From: Lycorma delicatula
Taxonomy: Eukaryota > Arthropoda > Insecta > Hemiptera > Fulgoridae
Assembly: GCF_047948215.1 (NCBI RefSeq)
Contig: NC_134457.1
Span: 88,112,898 to 88,176,897 of the forward strand
Length of the DNA: 64,000 nucleotides
Reading direction: 5' to 3'
This document shows positions 24,548 through 36,600 of the stretch, one piece after another. The notes under the pieces are model-generated. The model searched no databases and had not been told where the DNA came from. It saw only the letters and a program-made list of their open reading frames with translations. The translations under genes and the position numbers were made by a program. The stretch's first letter is position 1; each line of letters begins with the position of its first letter.

Positions 24548-27500
24548 GTAAGTGTTTATTTAAATTGGAATCTAATAAAAGTGTATAGAGATTAGTAAAG
24601 GTGTAAAAATTATGGATCCTAGCCAGAATTCATTAAATCTATAAGCATTTATTCATATTGTATTTGTAAATAAATAAATAGAATATGAAGTATGGTCCAC
24701 CAGCTTAATATGAATATTTTACTGAATATTCATACAAGAGTGATAATATATTTATTTGACTTTTTTGTAATACTCATATTTCAGAAACACATTAGATGAA
24801 AGTTATTTCTTGCTATGTTTTTTGAATTCAATAGTCATTCTTGTATTTGCGTGAGAAACACTATATAATTACTGACAAATGATTCTAACGTATTAACTAA
24901 TTTTTTTTTTTTTATTAAATCTTGATGCTTCTATCATCTTTTATTTTAAAGCAGTTTAATTATAAGTAAGTAATCTAAATGATTTGAATTGAAAGATGTA
25001 CGAGGTCTGTTCAGAAAATAACCAAACATTTTTAATTACGCGCCAACGGAGACATTTAGTGACATGCGGTTGGCAACAGTGTGTTCCGCGTAACCTCTTC
25101 TGTAACCAGATGTTCTTGGATTAAACCCACCGGGTTGGTCTAGTGGTTAACGCGTCTTCCCAAATCAGATGATTTGGAAGTTGAGAGTTACAGCGTTCAA
25201 GTCCTAGTAAAGCCAGTTATTTTTACACGGATTTGAATATTAGATCGTGGATACCGGTGTTCTTTGGTGGTTGGGTTTCAATTAACCACACATCTCAGGA
25301 ATGGTCGAACTGAGAATGTACAAGACTACACTTCATTTACACTCATACATATCATCCTCATTCATCCTCTGAAGAATTATCTAAACGGTAGTTACCGGAG
25401 GCTAAACAGGAAAAAGAAAGAAAAGATGTTCTTGGATTGCTGAAAACTTGGTTAGCTTTCGTGTATTGTTATTTGAATGCAGTGTGTTTGATTATTAGTA
25501 GCGATTTTCGGGAGCAACGATACAACGTAAACTTTTGTGTAAAACTGGGGAAAACTTTCACAGAAACGTTTCAACTTTTGAAACAAACTTACGGTGATGA
25601 TGCTCTGGATAGAATGCAATGTTACAAAGGTTTTTTATGATACAAATGGACCACGATTTAAAAGTAGTCGTCAGTCAACTTATGACCCTTGACCAGGAAG
25701 GCCTTCGACTTGAACTGATGACACCCACCTTCAGAAAATCAACGATCTGGTGCGTGCAAATCGCTGATAACTGTTAGAGAACTTGCAGAAGAGGTTAGCA
25801 TCTCAATTGGATGACGTTTTGACCGAAAAATGAAACACGTATCGTGTTACATCAAAGTTAGTTCCTCGTTTGATGACCGAACAGCAGAAAGAACATTGAG
25901 TGGACATAAGTCGGCAATTTCTTGAACAAGCCAGTGACGATGAAACATTCATGCAAAGGATCATAACTGGATACGAAAGCTACGATATTTACGGCTAGAC
26001 ATTCATAAAGTTCAATCATCACAATGGATTGGCAAAGGATCTCCAGCCCCAAGAAGTGATGCTCTCTGTTTTTTCGATTTTAATGGAGCTAGGCAGTTTG
26101 AATTCTTTCTTCAAGGTGAAACAGTGAACCGTGTGTACTATCAAGGCGTTACGCAACGGTAACGTGAAAAATCCGCAAAAAGAGACCAGAGTTGTGGCGT
26201 GACAACTCTGTTCCTTCACCACGGCAATGCACCCGTACACTTAGCTTTGTCAATTCATCAGTTTTGTGCCAAAAAACAGATGACTCCTCCCTCGGCTTCC
26301 CTACTTTCCAGACTTTGCATCTTGCAATTTTTTCTTATTACCGAAATTAAAATCAGTGATGAAGGATGCCGTTTTGAAACTATTGATGACATTAAAGCAA
26401 ATTCGTCACGAATCTTAAAGGTCACTTCAGTTGAAGGTATCCAGGACTGTTTAGCAAAGTAGAAACACCGCTGGGAAAAGTGGAGGGGGAAAAGTGTGTG
26501 AACAGTGGAGGAGAGTACATTGAAGGGGAAAAGGACTAATAATCTGTTAAATCAATTAAAAAAATAAAGTTCACTTATTCTCTGAACGGACCTCGTACTT
26601 TACAGTTGCATCAGTTTGCAGTAATCAGTTTTTTAATTCTATTTTTATTTTCACTGATAAATTGTAAAATTAGTATAAAGAAGTAGTTAAGTTGTACCAT
26701 TATCTCCTGTGATTAAAAATTTGAACCCCTGATATTCATAAAATCAAGTAATCCATTACCATTATTATTATATTTCAGTATTTTGAAAATTATTGAATTA
26801 CAATAAGTCTTTTTTTATTTGTAGATATACATAGTAATCTCCCCTTCATCATATCAAACAGGTATGTATTTCGATGCAGGGGATAAAATTGGCAAAGATA
26901 CTTTCCCTTGAGGGTCTATACTAACCTTATCTAATCTTTAGACAATGCGAATAAAAAATTTAGTTTTAAAATGCAGTTATATGTATAATGATCAGATTAT
27001 TATTTACTTGCCTTTGACAAACAAATAAGCTTGACTATTTCTATCCTTATAACAAGATATTTTAGACAAATCATACAAGTATTGGAATATATTGTGACTA
27101 TAGGTATACTTAATATGTTTGGGATGTCTTTGAAACCTAAAAATTCATAGCGTTTAAATCTGAAAAGTGACATGTTTGAGATACTTCAAAATTAATTGAT
27201 TAGTAATCATCATAATCTGTGTGCTGGCTGGTGGCATCACTTATGCTGCTGCTGCTGGTTGCAACAATTTCTATCCAAACCTTTGTCCCTGTGTAGTTTT
27301 TAATCTTCCGTACATCCATTAACTTAATACATCTTTTTGCTCTCTTCATTTTTCTTCTATTGAGAACCTTCCAGTGCAATTGTCAAGATTCTACACCCAC
27401 TCACCAAATATCCTAATCAGTTTTCTTTTATTTTTTGTTCTGCATAAGTGATCTTTCTTATTTATTTCCATTCATTACTTCTTTATTCCTCACTTTATCG

Positions 27501-30500
27501 GTCAATTTTTACTTTCCCCATCCTTCTCCATGACATCTCAAAAGCTTCAATCTAATTCAATTCAATTCCTCTTTCCCAAAAGAAACTACCAGCTTCTTTT
27601 TAAGTAACACAGAAGATGAATCATATTTCTAGTCATTCATAATATAATGTAGTGGGAACAGAATCAGAGAACTGCAATCTCATTGTTTATGGCTTAATTC
27701 TTTTTATCAGTAGGCTCATACGAATATATTTAGGATTTCACAGAAATAAAATAATGTTAGTATGCTTGTAAACTCACAATTTCAACTTTTTCTTTCCCTA
27801 GTATTTTCATCTGTTGTAAGTTACTGCTGTATTAATTGGCCTGCAGTTTTTTTTAACAGATTACAAAAACAATTTTGAACTTTATAGTTGTTAAAAATAA
27901 AAATAATATGTAATATGTAGATTATTATGTCAGGACTCTGAAATAATTGACTGTTTTATATATTCTTTGATATTAGGTTTGTTACAGTTAGATCAGTTTT
28001 TTATGGCATCATTTTAGAATCTTTCTATTAATGAAATATGAGAATATACTTGTATTATAATTATTTATAATAATTAATCTATTTTGATGATACTGAAGGA
28101 TGAGTGTATGAATTTCAAAGATGAATGTATCTGTTATAAAAATGTTGATATATTGATGTTTATTTTTGTCTTCAGTCACTTGACTGGTTTGATGCAGCTA
28201 TCCAAGAAATCCTATCTAGCGCTAGTCGTTTCATTTCAGTGTACCCCCTACATCCTTAAAAATTTGTTTTTAAATATTCCAAACGCCTACCTACACAATT
28301 TTTTTCTATCTACATGTCCCTCCAGTATTAAAGCGACTATTCCAGGGTGCCTTAATATGCGGCTTGTAAGTCTGTTTCTTCTTTTAACTATATTTCTCAA
28401 AATGCTTCTCTCTTCATCAATTTGCCACAGCATCTCTTCATTTTTCATTTTATCCACCCATCTGATTTTTAACATTCTCCTATAGCACCACATTTCAAAA
28501 GCTTCTAATCTTTTCTTCTCAGGTGCTCCAATCGTCTCGAGTTTCACTTCCATATAAAGCTACATTCCAAACATATACTTTCAAAAATCTTTTCCTGACG
28601 TTTAAATTAATTTTTGATGTAAACAAATTATATTTTTGACTGAAAGCTCATTTCGCCTGTGCTGTACGGCATTTTTTATGATTCCTGTTTTGCCATCTTT
28701 AGTAATTCTACTTCCAAAATGAGAATGTTAAAAAGGAAATTCTTAAATCAGCAGAAGCAAACTTAGGCGGAATAAAGAGAACTGGTAGAAAACCTTGGGT
28801 TTCAGACGATATATTGCAGCTGATGGATGAACGTAGAAAATATAAGAATGCTAGTGATGAAGAAAGTAAAAGGAACTATCGGCAATTAAGAAATGCTATA
28901 AACAAGAAGTGCAAACTGGCGAAAGAAGAGTGGATTAAAGAAAAGTGTTCAGAAGTGGAAAGAGAAATGAACATTGGTAAAATAGACGGAGCATACAGGA
29001 AAGTTAAGGAAAATTTTGGGGTACATAAATTAAAATCTAATAATGTGTTAAACGAAGATGGTACACCAATATATAATACGAAAGGTAAAGTTGATAAATG
29101 GGTGGAATATACTGAAGAGTTATACAGAGGAAATGAATTAGAAAATGGTGTTATAGAGGAAGAAGAGGAAGTTGAGGTGGATGAAATGGGAGAAACAATA
29201 CTGAGATCTGAATTTAAGAGAGCATTAAACAATTTAAATGGCAGAAAGGCTCCTGGAATAGAATTACTGTGCAGTGCAGGTGAGGAAGCGATTGATAGAT
29301 TATACAAACTGGTGTGTAATATTTATGAAAAAGGGGAATTTCCATCAGACTTCAAAAAAAGTGTTATAGTAATGATACCAAAGAAAGCAGGGGCAGATAA
29401 ATGTGAAGAATACAGAACAATTAGTTTAACTAGTCATGCATCAAAAATCTTAACTAGAATTCTATACAGAAGAATTGAGAGGAGAGTGGAGGAAGTGTTA
29501 GGAGAATACCAATTTGGTTTCAGGAAAAGTATAGGGACAAGGGAAGCAATTTTAGGCCTCAGATTAATAGTAGAAGGAAGATTAAAGAAAAACAAACTAA
29601 CATACTTGGCGTTTATAGACCTAGAAAAGGCATTCAATAACGTAGACTGGAATAAAATGTACAGCATTTTAAAAAAATTAGGGTTCAAATACAGAGATAG
29701 AAAAACAATTGTTAACATTTACAGCAACAGTAATAGTTGAAGAACATAAGAAAGGGAGTCTGACAAGAATGTTCCCTATCCCCGTTACTTTTTAATTTTA
29801 CATAGAACTGGCTGTTAATATGAACAGTACAAGGTGAAAAGATAAAGATGCTACGATTTGCTGATGATATAGTAATTCTAGCCGAGAGTAAAAAGGATTT
29901 AGAAGAAACAATGAACGGCACAGATGAAGTCCTACGCAAGAATTATCGCATGAAAATAAACAAGAACAAAACAAAAGTAATGAAATGTAGTAGAAATAAC
30001 AAAGATGGACCACTGAATGTGAGAATAGGAGGAGAAAAGATTATGGAGGTAGAGGAATTTTGTTATTTGGGAAGTAGAATTACTAAAGGTGGACGAAGCA
30101 GGAGCGATATAAAATGTCGAATAGCACAAGCGAAACGAGCCTTCAGTAAGAAATATAATTTGTTTAAATCAAAAATTAATTTAAATGTCAGGAAAAGATT
30201 TTTGAAAGTGTATGTTTGGAGTGTCGCTTTATATGGAAGTGAAACTTGGACAATCGGAGTATCCGAGAAGAAAAGATTAGAAGCTTTTGAAATGTGGTGC
30301 AATAGGAGAATGTTAAAAATCAGATGGGTAGATAAAGTGACCAATGAAGAGGTATTGCGGCAAATAGATGAAGAAAGAAGCATTTGGCAAAATATAGTTA
30401 AAAGAAGAGACAGACTTATAGGCCACATACTAAGGCATCCTGGAATAGTCGCTTTTATATTGGAAGGACAGGTAGAAGGGAAAAATTGTGTATGCAGACC

Positions 30501-33500
30501 ATGTTTGGAATATGTAAAACAAATTGTTAGGGATGTAGGATGTAGAGGATATACTGAAATCAAACGACTAGCACTAGATAGGGAATCTTGGAGAGCTACA
30601 TCAAACCAGTCAAATGACTGAGGACAAAAAAAAAAACTTCCCAAATAACAAAATTCTTTTACCTCCATAATCTTTTCTCTTCTTATTTTTATATTCAATG
30701 ATCCATCTACATTATATCTACTACATTACTTTCATTTTGTTCTTGTTTATTTTCATGCATTAGTTCTTGCGTAGAACTTCATTCATGTCATTCATTTTTC
30801 CTTCTAAATCCTTTTTACTCTCAGCTAGAATTACTATATCATCAGAAAATCATAGCATCTTTATCTTTTCACCTTGTACTGTTATTTCAGATCTAAATTG
30901 TTCTTCAACATCATTAACTGCTAGTTCTATGGAAAGGTTAAAAAGTAACGGGGATAGGGAATATTCTTGTCGGACTCCCTTTCTTATGTTCTTCAATTAT
31001 TACTGTTGGTGTTTGGTTCCTGTAAATGTTAAACAATTGTTCTTTTACCTCTGTATTTGAACCCTAATTTTTTTAAAATGCTGAACATTTTATTCCTGTC
31101 TATATTATCAAATGCCTTTTCCAAGTCTATAAAAGCCAAGTATGTTGGTTTGTTTTTCTTTAATCTTGCTTCTACTGTTAATCTGAGTGCTAAAATTGCT
31201 TCCATTGTCTTTATACTTTTCCTCAAACCAAATTGGTCTTCTCCTAACACTTCTTCCAGGCTCCTCTCAGCTCATAGAATTGTAGTTAAGATTTTTTATG
31301 CATGAGTAATTAAGCTAATTATTCTGTATTCTTCACATTTATCTGCTCCTGCTTTCTTTGGTATCATGATAGTAACAGTTTTTGAAGTCTGACTTTTTTG
31401 TAAAATATTACACACCACTTTGTGTAATCTATCTATCACTTCCTCACCTGCACTGCGCAGTAATTCTGTATGTATCCTGTCTATCCCAGGAGCCTTTCAA
31501 ATCTTTTAATGCTTTTTAAATTCAGATCTCAGTATTGTACCTCACTTTCATTCTCTTTGACTTCCTCTTTTTCATCTATAACACCAGTTTCTAATTCATT
31601 TCCTCCGTATAACTCCACAGTATATCCACCCACCTATCAACCTTTTATTTCGTATTATAAATCAGTGTACCATCTTTGTTTAACACATTAGATTTTAATT
31701 TATGTACCACAAAATTTTCCTTAACTTTCCTGTATGCTCTGTCTATTTTACCTATGATCATTTCTCTTTCCACTTCTGAACACTTTTCTTTAATCCACTC
31801 TTCTTTCACTAATTTGCACTTCCTGTTTATAGTATTTCTAAATTGTCGATAGTTCCTTTTATCTTCTTTATCACTAGCATTCTTATACTTTATACGTTCA
31901 TCCATCAGCTCCAATATATTATTTGATATCCAAGGTTTTCTACCAGTTCTCTTTGTTCCGCCTAAGTTCATTTCTGCTGATTTAAGAATTTCCTTTTTAA
32001 CATTCTCCCATTCTTTTTCTATATTTTCTACCTTACTTTTTTTACTCAGACCTCTTGTGATGTCCTTAAAAATCTTCTTTACCTCCTCTTCCTCAAGCTT
32101 CTCAAAATTCCACCGATTCATCTGACACCTTTTCTTCAGGTTTTAAATCCCAATCTACATTTCATTATCACTAAATTATGGTTGCTATCAATGTCTGCTC
32201 CAGGATAAAAAAAAGCTTTGCAGTCGACGAATTGATTTCTAAATCTTTGTTTACCATGATATAATCTATCTGATACCTTGCCGTAATACCTGGCTTTTTC
32301 CATATGTATGTATTATGATTTTTAAACTGGGTTTTTGCAATTATTAAATTACACTTTTTGCAGAACTCAGAGTCGGTCACCTCTTTCATTCTTTTAATCC
32401 AGCCCATATTCACCCACAATATTTCCTGCTCTGCCTTTTCTAATGCTTACATTCCAATTTCCAACTATAATTAAATTTTCATCCCCTTTTAAGTGTTTAA
32501 TTGTTTCATCAAATTATTCGTTTACACAATCTACCTCATCATCATCATGGGCACTTGTAGTCATATAGAGGTTAACAATCATTGTTGATTTAGGTTCTGT
32601 TTTTATCCTTACTACAATGATTCTATCGCTAAGGTTTTTAAAATAGACTATTTTTTCCCTATCTTTTTGTTCATTACAAAACTTACTCCTGCCTGCCCTT
32701 TATTTGAAGCTGAGTTAATTATTCTAAAATTACCTGACCAAAAGCCGTTTTCTTCTTACTATCAAACCTCGCTAATTCCTACTACATATACATTTAACTT
32801 ATCCATTTCCCTCTTTAACTTTTCTAACCTACCCACCTTTTTTAGACTTCTAAAATTCCATGCTCTGACTCGTAGAATGTTATTTTTTTAATTTTCTGGT
32901 GATCCCTTCCTTAGTAGTTCCCACCTGGAGAATATTAATGTAATGAAATTAAATAGTCTAGCTGTAGAGACAAACTGTGTGGAAAATAGACATTTGCTCT
33001 TTAATGATTTCCATTACATATTTTGAAATTTTAATACAGTACATACAACATATTTTTCAGTTTAAAAAATTCTTAAGAGTAGTTGCAATTAAAACCCTGA
33101 AACTCACTGGTGAAAGGATTAATTCATTTGTAAGCTTTGCAGATTCTAATTTATGTTAGTGGCAGAATGGATGCAGAAGATTATTGTAAGAGTATACTTT
33201 TTAAGATTTGTTTCTAATTTTTAAACTTTACCCATGTTTTGCATTTTTTCTCTAATTTACAGTTTCCGACGATTAGCAATACAATACAATCCAGAAAGAC
33301 AGAAGAATGAGTTACTACTAGAACCTTTTGAACTTATTACTGAAGCATATGATGTATTAAGTCAACCTAAATTAAAAGCACTTTATGATCAATTTGGTGA
33401 AGAGGGACTTAAAAAAGGCATACCTACAAAGGAGAAATTTTACCCCCCTTATATTTATCATGGAAATCCATTAAGAACATTCAAGTAAGGTGATTCCATT

Positions 33501-33651
33501 ATTATTGTATTAATTTGTTAATGTTTCAGCAGGTTAAGTGTTTTAAGTACTTAGTTTATTTACTAATGAATATTGAGACTTGTATCTATCAATTTTATGA
33601 AACATTTTGAAATTTTGGTTAAGAAACAGAAAGGGCTGACTGAAAAGATAG

Positions 33652-33687
<36 letters not shown>

Positions 33688-36600
33688 TGAATGAATGATA
33701 TATATATCATTCATTCAATTTTTTTTGTAGAATAATAAAAAACATGACTCCCTGTTTAAATAACTAGAATTGTGTTTCCAGATCCTTTTAAACTTATCAA
33801 CTACTACTTCTGCAGGATACTCGAATTATGGGGACATCAACAAAGATGATGTTTAGCCCGGAGAAGACCACAGTGATGGTACTCAAAGCCCATTTGGTTG
33901 TGAGGCGGTAAGTCCACGTGTCAGTGTGTCAGGCCAACGTATTAGATATGTTCAGGTTCAAAAGAACTTTGGGGTGTTTCTTGATGAGAAATTGCAGTTT
34001 AAGAAGCACCTTCAATATGGTCGCAGGGAAGGCCTGTAATACCTTCTTGGAATTCGACGTGTGGTCAAACCTGATTGGTGTCTTAATTTTAAGACCATGA
34101 GTATCTTGTGTAAGGGCGTCTGCGAGGTAATTATACTATACCTGGCGCCTGTTTGGGCGAATAGGCTAAAATTAAAAATCTATCGGGATATTTTGTTATG
34201 GACTCAACGCCTTAATTGTGTACAATTTCACAATTGCAGGCGTGAAACTGTTAGACTTGATTGCGTCTGAGAGGCAATAGCGTTATGTTGCTAAGAAGTC
34301 AGAAGAATTGACTTTGGAGAAAATAAAGGCAATAGAACAGCATAGTGTTGCCCAGTTGCAGGTCAGATGGGATGAGACAGAGTGTGTGGGTGTTATACAC
34401 ATGATCCTTTCCCTAATGTTGTTGATTTGCGGGATGCCTCTTGGTACACATGAGCAAGTATATGACGCAATTTCTTTCAGGGCATGGTGCTTTTTGGGGC
34501 AGACTACAGAAATTCAACTTGGCAGACACTGTGTATCCGCAATGTGGAGTATTGGACAATGGTTATCATGTAATATATGAATGTGCTAGGTATGACTTAT
34601 GTGCACAGAGACCATTTGTCGGCTTGATATTATCGGGTCGACACTCTATCTCCGTGTTAATTGGAAAAGCTGAACCGAATGGATGATCGTAGAAAGTTAT
34701 ATCATATATTTGGCGAAAGAAAAGATCACTGAAGGCATGTTATGTTCTGCTTGGACTTTCCTTCTTTGTGTTTATGTTTGGTTTTATTGTTACTTTGTTT
34801 TATGGTTTGCTAAACTGTTGCTGTTTTTGTTATAGATTTGTTTGTTTTACATTAGTTATGTTTTATGTTATTGTTGTTACATTATTTATTGTTATTGATA
34901 TGTTTTGTTAGTGTTTTTGTGTTGCATTTTATTTGTTGCGTGTCGAACTCATTTTTACCTTTTGGGTAGAAAGAGTTCAGTTCCTTCGTTCTTAGAAAGT
35001 CATTCAGTCTTGTTGGAGACTTGGCTAGATGTGTTTTGTTTGGAGTTTATGTTAGTTAATAATATACCAATTGCAATATCACTTGTGGCGTTTGCATCAG
35101 TAGCATCCTGGCTGAAGCTAGACTGAAAGATGTCATTGCTGAGGTACTGAAGATGACCTCTGATAAAGCCCATAAGGGCTTTATGGGGTGGCATGGTGAA
35201 TGAAACCGTCACATGGAGGGTGTCTTCCCGTATGGGGTCAGGATGGCCTGCATAAGTTAACACAACTAACAAGAAAAATAGCTTGGAGTTTGCTCAGTGG
35301 CCAAAAGGGAAAAATGATATTCTGTTTAGCATTATTTTCAGGTGGGGCCTATTTACATATTGATGGGATTGTTAACAAACAAAATATCCACTTTTGGATG
35401 ACAGCAGCACCAAACATTGTGCTTGATAAACTACATAGGCCTAAAGTAAGTAGCTTTTTTTAGTCATGGTTGATAGGGCCAATGATTTTTGATGATACAG
35501 TTAATTATCAACGCTATTTGGATATGAAGGAATGATTTTGTACACAAACTGCTTGCAACTGAGTTGCCTATAGATACTCAGTGGTTTACGCAAGATGGTA
35601 AACCCCTCACACCGTAAATGCTGTGTTGGATTTTTTAAATTCAGCTTTTGATAATTGCATAATATCAAATCATTATCCAGGCTGCTACGATGGAGGTTTC
35701 TTTTGGCTAACTTTCAGCTTGGAGTTAAATTCTTGTGACCTTTTTTTATGGGGACATTTAAAAGAGAAACTTTTCCATTAAGAATTAAAAATCTTACAAA
35801 AATGCATGCGTGGATAGTTCAATTGTGTGAAGAAATTCAAGAGGACTTGGGTCGCTAAGTCATTACAACCAGGTACACTTGCCTTTTAGAGTTTGTTATG
35901 CTTAACGGCAGCCATATTGAACATATCATGAAGTAAAAGAACTTTCCACAAACACTGTATTTAATGTGTAAAGTTGTAATCATTTTAAATTTAAAAATAA
36001 TGTAATTCAAAATTCAATTGTTTCAACTTATTGTGCGCCACTCTGTATAAAAAATAACCAAATTTTTAAACACAAATTTGAAAATTTCAGTAGAGTAGAA
36101 AAATTTAAATATCTAGGGAAATAATCTAGAAAAACTAGATGGTAGTTTTTCCAGAGCTGGAAAAATGAAATTAGCATTTCAGTTGATGGAAAGGATATTT
36201 ACACAGAAAAAGTCTGTAAAAACTAAAATTAGACATTACAATACAGTTTTCAAGTCAGAATGCCTTTACACAATATTTATCATGAATGAGAAAAGGAGAA
36301 ATAGAGGAATTGGAAAAGAAAGAAAAGTAAATTCTGAGGTCTTCAGATCCAATAAAGAAGAATATTATAGAAAAAGAAGTAACAAAGAAATCTATTTCGA
36401 AAATGAAAAGCTGTTGGACACAATTACAAAAAGAAGAATAGTATGCTGTAGGGATGTCTGTTTTCATGAAAACAGATTAATTAAGAAAATATTTGAACAT
36501 TTCAGCTCTAATACAAAAAAAAATGTAAAAAAAAAAATAAATAAAAGAAGTAAAATAGACAAAAAATTACCTTTAAGAAGAAATATGTTATAAAAAAAAA

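Larger units (their letters stand above)
28160..32931 (-). mobile_element. Nearly full-length non-LTR retrotransposon (LINE L1w), interrupted by a second copy
   Basis: On the minus strand from about 32931 it reads: 5' leader; AP-endonuclease (RVRAWNFRSLKKVGRLEKLK near 32870, TWKKPG-like and YQIDYIMVNKDLEINS near 32171-32419); linker (TKRTGRKPWISNN, 31645-32121); reverse transcriptase (LGEDQFGLRKSIKTMEAILA and FIDLEKAFDN, 31029-31250); then, after the inner copy, the C-terminal part (KKRLEAFEMWCYRRMLKIRW, 28287-28553). Ten-base flanks ATATTGATGT (28150-28159) and ATATTAATGT (32932-32941) look like a target duplication with one mismatch. Many stops and frameshifts make it dead. The clade is not certain; it resembles endonuclease-reverse transcriptase elements often mis-annotated as craniofacial-development-protein-2-like. 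Confidence 0.82.
24548..33262. other. Gene B intron 1 (8.7 kb)
   Basis: It holds a mariner split by a SINE (25001-26595), a LINE 3' fragment (about 27215-27612) and a nested pair of LINEs (28160-32931), each listed separately. The gaps 24548-25000, 26600-27210, 27615-28159 and 32942-33262 are AT-rich and show nothing else. Confidence 0.8.

Noticed and set aside
25123..25423. A functional tRNA gene
   Set aside because: A- and B-box-like sequences are present but no cloverleaf acceptor stem forms, and the unit is a dispersed repeat with target duplications.
28150..28720. 5' inversion of one LINE by twin priming
   Set aside because: Both the antisense and sense parts include the element 3' end, and the outer element continues past 30646, so nested insertion explains the layout better.
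29063..29307. Long minus-strand open frames opposite the nested LINE
   Set aside because: They are antisense shadows of the reverse transcriptase coding strand, with Ser- and Leu-rich composition and no motifs.
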